DNA of 50,506 bases from Arthrobacter crystallopoietes BAB-32 (GCF_000328305.2 NZ_ANPE02000088.1:1-50506), one strand, 5' to 3'. Positions 16,804 through 25,064 are shown, counted from the stretch's first letter. The notes: generated by a model from the sequence alone, not told the origin. Numbers and translations: made by a program.

Positions 16804-16853
16804 AAAGGAGAGAACGACGGCGGAACTCGCGTTTCGCCGTCGTACTCCCCTTT
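16804..16853. repeat. Palindromic repeat copy A (ACGACGGCG family)
   Basis: ACGACGGCG (16814-16822) pairs perfectly with CGCCGTCGT (16835-16843). Outer arms AAAGGAG (16804-16810) and CTCCCCTTT (16845-16853) continue the pairing with mismatches. It starts 20 nt after the SRPBCC stop codon and could also act as a 3'-end hairpin. The same core word occurs in other copies in this window. Confidence 0.65.
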
Positions 16854-16962
16854 CCGCGTGGTGACTGCGAGCCAGTGCGGGGCCGGCGGCTGCGCTCCGT
16901 TGCGGTTCGTGCGGCAGCGTCCTACCGTGGGGGCAACATGAGCCGACGGCGGAGGCGGCGCG

Positions 16963-18501
16963 GTGTCCCGGTTTTGGAGCAGGTCCTGCCTGCGGCGGCT
17001 GCTCGCGATGAGCATCGTGGCGGCCGCGGCGCTGCTCAGCAGGGTTCCCATGACGACGGCGGCACCGGACTTTGGCGCAGTGGATTCCTATCTGCGGCAA
17101 CAGTTGGAAACGCTGGGAATCCCGGGAGCGGCCGTCGTCGTCGTTGATGATGGCCGCATTGCCCATCAGGCCGCCTTCGGCAAAGCCGATGGCTCCGGCC
17201 GTCCGATGACCGTGGAGACGCCGGTGCTGTTGGCGTCGACCACCAAATCCCTCACCGCGATTGCCGTGCTGCAGCTCGTGGAGCAGGGGCGCCTGGAGCT
17301 CGATGCGCCGGTGACCACTTATCTGCCATGGTTCCGGGTAGACGATCCGCGCGGGGCCGACATCACGGTCCGGCACCTGCTGAACCAGAGCAGCGGGCTA
17401 TCCACGGCCACCGGATCCGGCTTCGAATCGCAGCGAACCCAGGCCGCGGACACACTGGAACCGGCAGTGCGGAAGCTGGCAGGGGCACAGCTCGTGGGGA
17501 CGCCGGGCCAGGCTTTCACCTACTCCAACGACAACTACACCGTGCTGGGGCTGCTGGTGGAGACCGCCTCCGGGCAACGTTTCGGGGACTACCTGAGGCA
17601 GCAGGTCCTGGCCCCCCTGGACATGGAGCATACGCACACCACGAAGGCCGCCGCTTTGGCCGACGGGCTGGCCACGGGCCACACGCTGTGGTTCGGCACT
17701 TGGTGGCTGCCGGCCGACGCGCCGGCCCCGACCACGGGCATGCCGTCGACCACGCTCTACGCCTCCGCCCAGGACCTCAGCCATGAGCTGATCGCCCTGC
17801 TGGACCGCGGCCGATGGCGGGGCCGGAGCATCCTCGAACCGTCGAGCGTCGGGACGATGTTCACGCCGGCGGTACGGGTCAGCCGGGAGCAGGAGTATGC
17901 GATGGGCTGGTTCGTTCGGCCGCTCGTCGAGGCCGCCTCCCCGGCCACCGAGCCGCCGGCGGACCTCCCGGTGGTCGTCGAGCATCAGGGCGAATGGGGC
18001 AACACGCACACCTACCAGGCCGTCGTGCCGTCCTCCGGGCTCGGGGTGGCGCTGGTCATCAACGCCAATGACCCGTCTTCGCCGTCGCGGCTGAAGGCGA
18101 TCGACACGAACATCCTGCGGATCCTGCACGGCCAGCCGCCGGCCGCGCCCGCCATCCAGGAGGACTGGCTGCAGCGCCAGGCCTGGGCAGTCTCGGCGGC
18201 GCTCCTGCTGGCCGAGCTGGCCAGCCTCGCCACCTCCCTGTTTGTCCTGTTCCGGAGCCGCCGGCCCCGGCGCGCGCCCATCCTGCTGCTGGCCGCGGCC
18301 GCGCTGGCGCTGGACGTGCTGCTGCTCTGGCTTGCCGTGGCCTACGTCCCCGCACATTTCGCGGTGCCGCTCGCCGTCGTCGTTAGCCACCTGCCGGACG
18401 TCGCCGTCACGCTCATGCCCGCCCTGGCGCTGGCCCTGCTCTGGTCCTTGCCGAGGACCGTCCTGCTGCTGGTCACAGCACGCCGCAGGGTCCCGCGCTA
18501 G
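16963..18501 (+). CDS. Beta-lactamase-family serine hydrolase with C-terminal membrane segments
   Basis: This 512-residue protein has an N-terminal hydrophobic segment (LLAMSIVAAAALL), then a class C beta-lactamase/PBP4-like domain with S92-T-T-K95 as the nucleophile motif and Y187-S-N as the second motif. After about residue 405 come three hydrophobic segments (AVSAALLLAELASLATSLFVLF onwards). It is probably an exported, membrane-anchored serine esterase or peptidase; true beta-lactamase activity is not implied. The start is GTG 16963 with GGAGG 8 nt upstream. It stands alone between repeat copy A and the EEP gene. Confidence 0.87.
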   Translation: MSRFWSRSCLRRLLAMSIVAAAALLSRVPMTTAAPDFGAVDSYLRQQLETLGIPGAAVVVVDDGRIAHQAAFGKADGSGRPMTVETPVLLASTTKSLTAIAVLQLVEQGRLELDAPVTTYLPWFRVDDPRGADITVRHLLNQSSGLSTATGSGFESQRTQAADTLEPAVRKLAGAQLVGTPGQAFTYSNDNYTVLGLLVETASGQRFGDYLRQQVLAPLDMEHTHTTKAAALADGLATGHTLWFGTWWLPADAPAPTTGMPSTTLYASAQDLSHELIALLDRGRWRGRSILEPSSVGTMFTPAVRVSREQEYAMGWFVRPLVEAASPATEPPADLPVVVEHQGEWGNTHTYQAVVPSSGLGVALVINANDPSSPSRLKAIDTNILRILHGQPPAAPAIQEDWLQRQAWAVSAALLLAELASLATSLFVLFRSRRPRRAPILLLAAAALALDVLLLWLAVAYVPAHFAVPLAVVVSHLPDVAVTLMPALALALLWSLPRTVLLLVTARRRVPR

Positions 18502-18636
18502 TTCCAGACGGACGGCGAAAACGCCCTTCTCCCGTTCACTCCCCGGCAACCGGAACGCCAAGCCGGAGCCAACGGACTGAAACACAACTCGGGAACAGTG
18601 GTCCTGCAATCACTCCCCCGATGTGAAGGACGATCC

Positions 18637-19524
18637 ATGTTCCGGAATCCCCCGGTCAAGAATTTCCTGCTGCTTTCCTCCGCGGCCACGTTGGCTGCCG
18701 GCTCGGTGGTGGCGGCCACCGGAGCCGCCACCGCTGCTCCTGTAATGAACGGCGATCTGGATGACGATATTCGGGTGATGTCCTTCAACGTTCACCACGG
18801 GGCCGACGGCCAGGACGTGCTGGACCTGGAACGCATCGCCCAGGACATCGAAGCCAGCGATTCGGACATCATCGGCCTGCAGGAAGTGGACAACCATTGG
18901 TCTTCGCGCAGCGACTTCGTGGACCAGGCAGCCTGGCTCGCCGACCGCCTTGGCATGCACTACTCCTACGCGGCGAACCTGGACCGCGATCCGGTGGACG
19001 GCCAGCCGGAACGCCGCCAGTACGGCACGGCGATCCTGAGCGAGTACCCGATCCTGGACTCCGAAAACCACCTGTTGACCAGTATTGAGTACGCAGAACG
19101 TCCCACCGAGCAGCGCGGGCTGCTGGAGGCCGTAATCAACGTGGACGGCAGCCACATCAACTTCTACAACACCCACCTGGACCACCAGCGCAGCGAGCAG
19201 CGCCAGTCCCAGGTGAAGGAAATCCTCGCCATTGCCGACGACTCCGACCGTCCGTCGGTACTGGTCGGCGACTTGAATGCCATCCCGTCGTCGCCCGAAA
19301 TGCAGGACATCCTGACGGAGTTCACCGATACCTTCGCCCAGCTGGGGCAGGACGAGGACTTCACGTACCCGGTCGGCGAGCCCGACCGCCGCATCGACTA
19401 CATCCTCACGCACGGCGACGTGGAAGTCGAAGCTGCGGAGGTCATCCGTACCATGTCGTCCGACCACCTGCCGGTCATCGCGGACCTCGATGTGGACCAG
19501 GCGCCGAACGGCCTGCGCAAGTAG
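18637..19524 (+). CDS. Secreted endonuclease/exonuclease/phosphatase-family protein
   Basis: This 295-residue protein starts at ATG 18637 (AAGGA upstream) with a Sec signal peptide, probably cut after ATAAP. The EEP fold follows: RVMSFNVHHG, IIGLQEVD (catalytic Glu), FYNTHLDHQ, LVGDLNAIP, RRIDYILT and SSDHLPVIADL, which carry the metal and His/Asp residues of this family. Substrates may be phosphodiesters of nucleic acids, lipids or inositol phosphates. A strong terminator follows at 19557-19600. Confidence 0.9.
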   Translation: MFRNPPVKNFLLLSSAATLAAGSVVAATGAATAAPVMNGDLDDDIRVMSFNVHHGADGQDVLDLERIAQDIEASDSDIIGLQEVDNHWSSRSDFVDQAAWLADRLGMHYSYAANLDRDPVDGQPERRQYGTAILSEYPILDSENHLLTSIEYAERPTEQRGLLEAVINVDGSHINFYNTHLDHQRSEQRQSQVKEILAIADDSDRPSVLVGDLNAIPSSPEMQDILTEFTDTFAQLGQDEDFTYPVGEPDRRIDYILTHGDVEVEAAEVIRTMSSDHLPVIADLDVDQAPNGLRK

Positions 19525-19556
19525 CCCGATCCGGTCGCCGGACGAGGCTTAAACCA

Positions 19557-19600
19557 CTGAAGACGCTGGTCCGACCAATCGGTCGGGCCAGCGTCTTCAG
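19557..19600. terminator. Long perfect hairpin between convergent genes
   Basis: CTGAAGACGCTGG (19557-19569) pairs with CCAGCGTCTTCAG (19588-19600), all 13 bases. Inside, CCGACC and GGTCGG pair around AATC. It separates the EEP gene from the converging YegP-like gene and is the clearest terminator of the window. Confidence 0.85.
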
Positions 19601-19615
19601 GCTCGGGCCTAGGCT

Positions 19616-19798
19616 CTAACCGGCAATGGCCACGGACTTGTCCTTGATCCAAGCCGTCGCGGCAACCTCGCGCGCGTCATTGATCGCGGCCACTACGCTG
19701 GCTTTCTCCTCGTACCCCTCCGAGACGGCAATGACGCGGTCCTTCTCCATCAGCCGGAACCTGTACTTCTTGTTGGTATCCCTAAAGATTTCGAACAT
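19616..19798 (-). CDS. YegP-family small protein (DUF1508)
   Basis: This 60-residue protein holds one DUF1508 unit: MFEIFRDTNKKYRFRLM, then ASVVAAINDAREVA. E. coli YegP has two such units; single-unit forms are common in actinobacteria. The function of the family is unsettled. The start is ATG 19798 with a purine-rich GGGGAAAG upstream. Confidence 0.85.
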   Translation of the reverse strand: MFEIFRDTNKKYRFRLMEKDRVIAVSEGYEEKASVVAAINDAREVAATAWIKDKSVAIAG

Positions 19799-19868
19799 GC
19801 TTCTTTCCCCCGATCTTTGTTGGATCCCCCGCGGCCGCCTGGTTGCGCGGCCTGCGTGCAGGCTTGTC

Positions 19869-19892
19869 AGCCATGGCGCCGTTGCCATGGCT
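19869..19892. promoter_or_regulatory. Inverted repeat in the YegP-like/ADH divergent gap
   Basis: AGCCATGGC (19869-19877) and GCCATGGCT (19884-19892) are perfect inverted copies with a 6-nt loop, in the 273-nt gap at 19799-20071. An AT-richer stretch follows at 19920-19975, with two TTGTCA-like words, and may hold the promoter of the downstream zinc dehydrogenase. Operator or RNA hairpin cannot be told apart. Confidence 0.4.
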
Positions 19893-20071
19893 GTACCACA
19901 AGGGTAGGCGTGTTCTTCGTTACTCCCGAGTACGTGTTTGTAATATTTGTCACATCTTGTCAGAAGCTGAAATATCGCCCTGAAGGGGCTATGAATGAGC
20001 GTCAGGCTCTTGCCTTTTCCGCGCGGCGGTGCTTGAGGTGGCTCTCGGAACGACGAGGAGGAGGCGGGCCC

Positions 20072-21142
20072 ATGGCTGCATCCGAAGGCAGCAGGGCATT
20101 GACGCGCCTGTACCCGACAACCCGCGCGCTGGCGCGCACCTCGACCGAGCCGGCGGGGGTCGGGTTGATCGACCATCCGCTGCGCCAGCCGGCACCGGAC
20201 GAGGTCGAGCTCCAGGTTTCGCTCTGCGGGCTGTCCGGTTCCGATGCGGTGGTTTTCGACGCCGATCCGGCCTTCGCGTGGGTGCGCCCGGGGACGGTCC
20301 TGGGACATGAAGCCGTCGGGGTGGTCGGCACGACGGGCCTCCTGGTTCCGGAGGCGGTCACCCCGGGGCTGCGCGTCGTCCCCGTTTCGGCACTCCACTG
20401 CGGCCGCTGCAGCCAGTGCATCGGCGGGCGCACCGAGCAGTGCCGGCACAGGGTCACCCTCGGGCTGGGACGGCACGGAACCGCTGCAGCCCGCGCGGTA
20501 CTGCCGTGGCACTGCCTGGTCCCGCTGCCCGCCGACTTGCCGGATACGACGGCGGTGCTCACCGAGCCTGCGTCCGTCGCCTGGCGGGCCACGGTCGACG
20601 TGGCGCAAACCAGCCCCGGCGAGCGGGTGGCGGTGTCCACCACGCGGGCCGTCGGACTGCTAGCGGCCCTGATCGCCAAGAGCCGGGGTGCGGAAGTGAC
20701 CATGGTCGGCCGGCCCGGTCCCGGGCTGGAGGCCAAGGAACGGCTGGCCGCAGATCTCGGCCTAGAAACCGCCACCGACCCCGCCCCGGAGAGCTTCGAT
20801 ACGTGGATCGAGGCCACGGGCTCCGGGAAGCAGCTCGCCACCGCAACGGAGTCGCTGCGGCCCGGTGGGAAACTCGTGCTTGTTGCAATGTATGCCAGCG
20901 GCACGCCGGAGACCATTAGCATGCCGGTGGGTAAGGAACTCACAATCCTCGCGAGCTACTCCTCGGCCCGCCCGGACTTCGAGCACGCCATCCGCTTCCT
21001 CACCACTCTGCCAGCCCTGGGCAGCCGCCTCGTCACTGTTTACCCGATGGAACAGGCGGTCGAGGCACTGCGGCGCACCGCCCGCCCCTCCGGGGCGAAT
21101 GCCGAACCGCTCATCAAGGCCGCCATCCGACCCGTCCCCTGA
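20072..21142 (+). CDS. Zinc-dependent MDR alcohol/threonine dehydrogenase-like protein
   Basis: This 356-residue medium-chain dehydrogenase has Cys52 and His79-Glu80 as catalytic-zinc positions and Cys110, Cys113, Cys116, Cys124 as the structural-zinc site. The middle part is a Rossmann domain, but the usual GxGxxG is weak (ERVAVSTTRAVGLLAAL), so cofactor binding may be altered. GAGGAGG lies about 9 nt before the ATG at 20072; an upstream in-frame ATG at 19991 would add 27 basic residues. It could act on a sugar or polyol (glucose-dehydrogenase-like). Substrate unknown. Confidence 0.8.
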   Translation: MAASEGSRALTRLYPTTRALARTSTEPAGVGLIDHPLRQPAPDEVELQVSLCGLSGSDAVVFDADPAFAWVRPGTVLGHEAVGVVGTTGLLVPEAVTPGLRVVPVSALHCGRCSQCIGGRTEQCRHRVTLGLGRHGTAAARAVLPWHCLVPLPADLPDTTAVLTEPASVAWRATVDVAQTSPGERVAVSTTRAVGLLAALIAKSRGAEVTMVGRPGPGLEAKERLAADLGLETATDPAPESFDTWIEATGSGKQLATATESLRPGGKLVLVAMYASGTPETISMPVGKELTILASYSSARPDFEHAIRFLTTLPALGSRLVTVYPMEQAVEALRRTARPSGANAEPLIKAAIRPVP

Positions 21143-21182
21143 TTCCATCGATGAACTGCCCCCGACTCCCGGTTCCCAGGTC

Positions 21183-21212
21183 TGTACATGTGACCTTTTA
21201 GTCACCTATTCT
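21183..21212 (+). promoter_or_regulatory. Promoter/operator of the fused ArsR-SRPBCC gene
   Basis: GTGAC (21190-21194) and GTCAC (21201-21205) form an inverted repeat with a 6-nt spacer, between a weak -35 (TGTACA, 21183-21188) and a -10 TATTCT (21207-21212). The GTG start follows 6 nt after the -10, so the transcript is probably leaderless and self-repressed. Confidence 0.6.
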
Positions 21213-21218
21213 GGAGGT

Positions 21219-21983
21219 GTGGACGAGGTGTTCAAAGCGCTGGCCGATCCCACCCGCAGGGAACTGCTGGACGAGCTGTTCCGCAAAGACGGACAGAGCC
21301 TGCGTGCCCTCGAGGAACGCTTCGCCATGACGCGCTTCGGGGTGATGAAGCACCTGAAGCTGCTGGAGGAAGCAGGCCTGGTGGTGACCCGGCGCCGCGG
21401 CCGCGAAAAGCTGCACTTCCTGAATTCGGTGCCCATCCGGCTCATCCACGACCGGTGGGTCAGCAAATACGCAGCCCCATGGGCCGCTGGACTCAGCGAC
21501 CTGAAAACCAGATTGGAAAATCCCGTGGAAACGACCGCAAAGATCTTCGAAATCTACATCCGTACATCCCCGGAGCGGCTCTGGGAAGCCATCACGGACA
21601 GCGAAATCCGGAGCAAGTACATCTTCGGCAACCGGATCGAAACGGACTGGCAGCCCGGATCGACCTACCGGATGACGAACCCGCGCGCCGACGGCCCGCT
21701 CAGCGAGGGCGAGATCCTCGAAGTCGACCCGCCGCGCCGCCTCGTGCAGACCATGCGGGCGCTCTGGGGCGAGGACGTCGAGGCCGAAGGCACCTCGCGC
21801 ATCACCTGGGAGATCGAGCAGGTGGAGGACTCGTGCCGGCTCACCGTCACGCACGACCAGCTGCGCGAAGGCGCCAACGAGCAGCTCTACGGCGGATGGC
21901 CGATGATCCTCTCCGGCCTGAAGACCTGGCTGGAGACCGGCTCGACCCTGACCACCCCCGGCTCGCTCATGTACGCCAGCTGA
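21219..21983 (+). CDS. Fused ArsR winged-helix + SRPBCC domain regulator
   Basis: This 254-residue protein joins an ArsR HTH (residues 1-90: VFKALADPTRRELLDELF, MTRFGVMKHLKLLEEAGLV) to an SRPBCC/AHSA1 domain (about 100-240: TAKIFEIYIRTSPERLWEAITD onward). It is a one-protein version of the pair at 15994-16783, so the ligand pocket and DNA-binding part are linked. I chose GTG 21219 because the protein should begin VDEVFKALADPTRR and the -10 box is 6 nt upstream; GGAGG lies too close to serve this start. Confidence 0.88.
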   Translation: MDEVFKALADPTRRELLDELFRKDGQSLRALEERFAMTRFGVMKHLKLLEEAGLVVTRRRGREKLHFLNSVPIRLIHDRWVSKYAAPWAAGLSDLKTRLENPVETTAKIFEIYIRTSPERLWEAITDSEIRSKYIFGNRIETDWQPGSTYRMTNPRADGPLSEGEILEVDPPRRLVQTMRALWGEDVEAEGTSRITWEIEQVEDSCRLTVTHDQLREGANEQLYGGWPMILSGLKTWLETGSTLTTPGSLMYAS

Positions 21984-22004
21984 CGCGGCCGGAGACCTCT
22001 CGTC

Positions 22005-22712
22005 TTACCTGTCCATCCCCTCGGCGAGCAATTCCCGCAGGCCTTCGCGGAACTGCACCTTGCCGCCGTGGGCTGGATGCCGGACCTTCGGCGCGCTGGT
22101 GCCGCTGGCCTGGACGCTCCGGTAGCCGATGTTGCCGACGGCCACAATGGATTCGATGGAGAAGATTCGGGCCAGTTCCTGCCACAACGGCAGTCCGGCC
22201 TGGATCTCCTTCGCGTTGGGCGTCCGGTTGGACAGCGGCCGGCCGGTCTGGTGCGGGTGGAACGGGTAGGCGCTCCACAGCAGGGGCAGGAAGTCGAGGT
22301 CCGCCAGCACGTCCCACATCACGGTGGCCGTCGGTTCGGCCGCCACCGTGCGCGCGTCCGGGGGCAGGGTGAAGCCGTGGTGCGCGCCGAAGAGCCCGAA
22401 CGGATCGATCCGGCCTTCGATGATGGCGCGGTTGCTGAACGGAACGCCGGTCATCCGCATGCCGCGGTAGCCCGGCGCCTCTCCGACGAGCAGGACCGTG
22501 GGCCGGCGCGCCAGCATTTCCAGCAGGTAGAGCTCGAGGTTCCGGCGCCGGATGGCATTGTTGGGGTCGCTGCAGTCGAGGAAGTTAGTACTGCTGGCGC
22601 CGGTTTCCGTTCCAGCGAGCAGCTCCACGAACGCTCGGACCGGATTCGCCGCCGGCAGGCTCTTCGCGACCGTCTTGGGCTGCGCCACCGGCCCGCTCTT
22701 CTCCACTCGCAT
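22005..22712 (-). CDS. Uracil-DNA glycosylase superfamily protein
   Basis: This 235-residue protein has VLLVGEAPGYRGMRMTGVPF (the water-activating/uracil-binding strand and loop of the UDG superfamily), later LLWSAYPFHPH, and RHPAHGG near the end, which matches the C-terminal His motif. The pattern resembles the actinobacterial uracil-DNA glycosylase subgroup rather than classical Ung. It probably repairs uracil or other base damage. The ATG at 22712 puts the first 128 nt inside the end of the MFS gene in a different frame; a later start cannot be excluded because the family core begins near residue 25. Confidence 0.8.
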   Translation of the reverse strand: MRVEKSGPVAQPKTVAKSLPAANPVRAFVELLAGTETGASSTNFLDCSDPNNAIRRRNLELYLLEMLARRPTVLLVGEAPGYRGMRMTGVPFSNRAIIEGRIDPFGLFGAHHGFTLPPDARTVAAEPTATVMWDVLADLDFLPLLWSAYPFHPHQTGRPLSNRTPNAKEIQAGLPLWQELARIFSIESIVAVGNIGYRSVQASGTSAPKVRHPAHGGKVQFREGLRELLAEGMDR

Positions 22713-24159
22713 GCTCCGACGCTATCGTCTCCGGCGCCGCTCTGCCCGGCGTTTCCACAGGCGGTCCGGCAGGAGCCGGAACGTTGCGGATCCCCCACGC
22801 CGAGATGAGGCCTCCGGCGACCGCGAGCAGGGCGACGACAAGCAGCACCCGGTGGAAGCCGCCGTCGTCAAGTGTCCCTCCGGTGACCACGGCGGCGAAG
22901 GCCACGGCGATCAGCCCGGCGACCCGGGACACCGCGTTGTTGATGGCCGAACCGATCCCGCTTTCCTCAGGCCGCACGGCGGACAGGATGCCGGCGGTCA
23001 GCGGCGCCACCGTGATGGCGAGGCCCAGCCCGCACACGACGAGGCCGGGCAGCAGCTGGAGCCAGAAGTCCACTGGGGTGCGTGCGGCCAGCATCAGCAG
23101 GTAGCCGGCGCCGAGCAGCACCGGGCCGGCCGCCATGAAAACCCGCGGCCCGAACTTGCCTGCCAGTCCGCCGAAAGACGCGGAGAACAGCAGCATCAGC
23201 ACCGCGACCGGAAGGGTGGCCAGGCCTGCCTGCGTTGCCGAGAACCCGGCGACCTGCTGGAGGAACAGGACAACCATCAGCATGCCGAGGGACAGCGCCG
23301 CATAGATGAACGCGGTGGCGATGTTCCCGATGCCGAAGTTGCGGCTGCGGAACAACTCCAGCGGCATCATCGGGTACGGAGTGCGGCCTTCCCACCACAG
23401 GAAGGCAACGAGGCACGCCAGCCCCAGGACCAGGCAGCCCAGCACCGCCGGATGGGTCCAGCCGAGCCGTTGTTGCTCGATCAAGCCGAAGACCGTCCCG
23501 GCAAGGCCGGCCGCGGCCAGCACTGCGCCGGCCAGGTCCACCGGCGGACGGCGCCGGGCGGGAGGCGGGTCCTTAAGCCGGCTGAGAAGCACCAGCGTGG
23601 CGGCGATCGGGAGCACGTTGATGCCGAAGATCCAGCGCCAGCTGAACATGTCCACGAGGACGCCGCCGAGCAGCGGCCCCGCGATGGCGGAGGTTCCCGT
23701 CCAGCCGGTCCAGGTCCCGATGGCGCGGCCCTGCGCGGGTCCGCTGTAGGCCGACATGATCAGGGCCAGCGAGCTCGGGACCAGCAGCGCGCCGCCGACA
23801 CCCTGGACCGCACGCGCGGCCACCAGCACTGCACCGCTTGAGGCGAGCGCGCAGGCCAGCGACGCGGCGCCGAACAGCAGCAGCCCCAGCCGCAGGATGC
23901 GGACGCGGCCGAAGCCGTCGGACAGGGAGCCGGCCAGCAGAATGAGCGCGCCCAGCGTCAGGAGGTAGGCATCAACAACCCACTGCTGCAGGGCCAGCCC
24001 GCCACCGAACTCGTCCGACATCGCCGGCAAGGCAACGTTGACGATCGCGCCGTCCAGGAAGGCTACGAACGAGGCGAGGATCGCGGCCCAGAGCACCGGG
24101 CGGAGCGGGTACGCCGGGTGCAGTCCCTCATCCTGTTCCCCTCCAGCTGGCTGGCTCAT
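22585..24159 (-). CDS. MFS multidrug transporter, DHA2 (EmrB/QacA) type
   Basis: This 524-residue protein has about 14 membrane segments. Motif A (GSLSDGFGRVRILRLGL) and motif C-like GPLLGGVLVDMFSWRWIFGIN are as in DHA2 drug/proton antiporters. GGAGG directly precedes three consecutive ATG codons; the third (24159) has the right 6-nt spacing. The last 65 or so residues are hydrophilic (PAPAGPPVETPGRAAPETIASE...) and overlap the UDG gene by 128 nt, which is unusual. The gene is divergent from the UbiG-like methyltransferase. Export substrate unknown. Confidence 0.9.
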   Translation of the reverse strand: MSQPAGGEQDEGLHPAYPLRPVLWAAILASFVAFLDGAIVNVALPAMSDEFGGGLALQQWVVDAYLLTLGALILLAGSLSDGFGRVRILRLGLLLFGAASLACALASSGAVLVAARAVQGVGGALLVPSSLALIMSAYSGPAQGRAIGTWTGWTGTSAIAGPLLGGVLVDMFSWRWIFGINVLPIAATLVLLSRLKDPPPARRRPPVDLAGAVLAAAGLAGTVFGLIEQQRLGWTHPAVLGCLVLGLACLVAFLWWEGRTPYPMMPLELFRSRNFGIGNIATAFIYAALSLGMLMVVLFLQQVAGFSATQAGLATLPVAVLMLLFSASFGGLAGKFGPRVFMAAGPVLLGAGYLLMLAARTPVDFWLQLLPGLVVCGLGLAITVAPLTAGILSAVRPEESGIGSAINNAVSRVAGLIAVAFAAVVTGGTLDDGGFHRVLLVVALLAVAGGLISAWGIRNVPAPAGPPVETPGRAAPETIASEHASGEERAGGAAQDGREEPAGGESGPSVRGAARWNGNRRQQY

Positions 24160-24254
24160 CATCATCCTCCGCAAGGCATTCACGCGGGCATCGCCGCCTG
24201 CCTTCAGCATGGCCCTCCTCCGCCCATCAAGCCACCCTGACCGCGGGGTATGGC

Positions 24255-24260
24255 TATTAT
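24255..24260 (+). promoter_or_regulatory. -10 box of a probable leaderless gene
   Basis: TATTAT at 24255-24260 lies 6 nt before the ATG at 24267, and there is no Shine-Dalgarno sequence. Transcription would begin at or next to the start codon, as is common in actinobacteria. Confidence 0.55.
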
Positions 24261-24266
24261 CCAGTT

Positions 24267-25064
24267 ATGGCGCGGATCCGCGGGATTCCCATCGACAACG
24301 ACGTCTATCAGCGGCTCGGCGGCAGCTGGTGGGACGAGGACAACCCGCTCAGCCTGCTGCACGGCAGCCTGACCCCGGCCCGCCTCGCCTATTTCCGGAA
24401 GATCCTGGCGCAGGAAGGCCTTGGCCGAGCGGCCGGGCTCAGGGTGCTGGACATCGGCTGCGGCGCCGGTTTCATGAGCGAGGAGTTCGCCCGGCTGGGC
24501 TGCGAGGTCACCGGCGTCGATCCTGCGGCGGCAGCCGTGGAAGCGGGCCGCCGCCACGCCGCGGACGGCGGGCTGCGCATCCGCTACCTCCAAGGTTCCG
24601 GCGAGCAGCTGCCCGTGCCGGACGCGGCGTTCGACGTCGTTCTCTGCTGCGACGTGCTCGAGCATGTTGCGGACGTGCCGCAGGTCATCGCCGAAACTGC
24701 CCGGGTTCTGAAACCGGGCGGGCTCTACTTCTTCGACACGATCAACCGGACCTTCGTGAGCCGGATTGCGGCGATCAAAGCGATGCAGGAATGGCCGCTC
24801 ACCCGGCTCTTCGACTCGCCGCTGCACGTCTGGGAGATGTTCATCAAGCCCTCGGAGCTGGCCGCGCTCCTGGCGGCCAAGGGCCTCCAGCCCGCCGGGC
24901 TGTCCGGTCTCGCCCCGCGCGCACATCCGCTGGCATCAGCGCGGAACCTCCGGCGCGCCCGGAGCGGCCGGATCAGCTACGCCGAACTGGGCCGCCGCCT
25001 GGATTTCGGCCCGGTCCGCAGTACCGCCTTGTCCTACATGGGCTACGCCGTCAAGCCCAGCTAG
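24267..25064 (+). CDS. UbiG-like class I SAM methyltransferase
   Basis: This 265-residue methyltransferase has VLDIGCGAGF at 60-69 (SAM motif I), VTGVDP, AFDVVLCCDVLEHV and VLKPGGLYFFDTINRT, all as in UbiG/Coq3 O-methyltransferases, and ends in MGYAVKPS, as such proteins often do. Actinobacteria make menaquinone, so true ubiquinone synthesis is unlikely; another O-methylated metabolite is more probable. It is divergent from the MFS exporter, with 107 nt between starts. Confidence 0.85.
   Translation: MARIRGIPIDNDVYQRLGGSWWDEDNPLSLLHGSLTPARLAYFRKILAQEGLGRAAGLRVLDIGCGAGFMSEEFARLGCEVTGVDPAAAAVEAGRRHAADGGLRIRYLQGSGEQLPVPDAAFDVVLCCDVLEHVADVPQVIAETARVLKPGGLYFFDTINRTFVSRIAAIKAMQEWPLTRLFDSPLHVWEMFIKPSELAALLAAKGLQPAGLSGLAPRAHPLASARNLRRARSGRISYAELGRRLDFGPVRSTALSYMGYAVKPS

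Noticed and set aside
16963-18501. Antibiotic-resistance beta-lactamase
   Set aside because: The SxxK and YSN motifs show the fold, but the C-terminal membrane segments and lack of context point to a generic serine esterase or peptidase.
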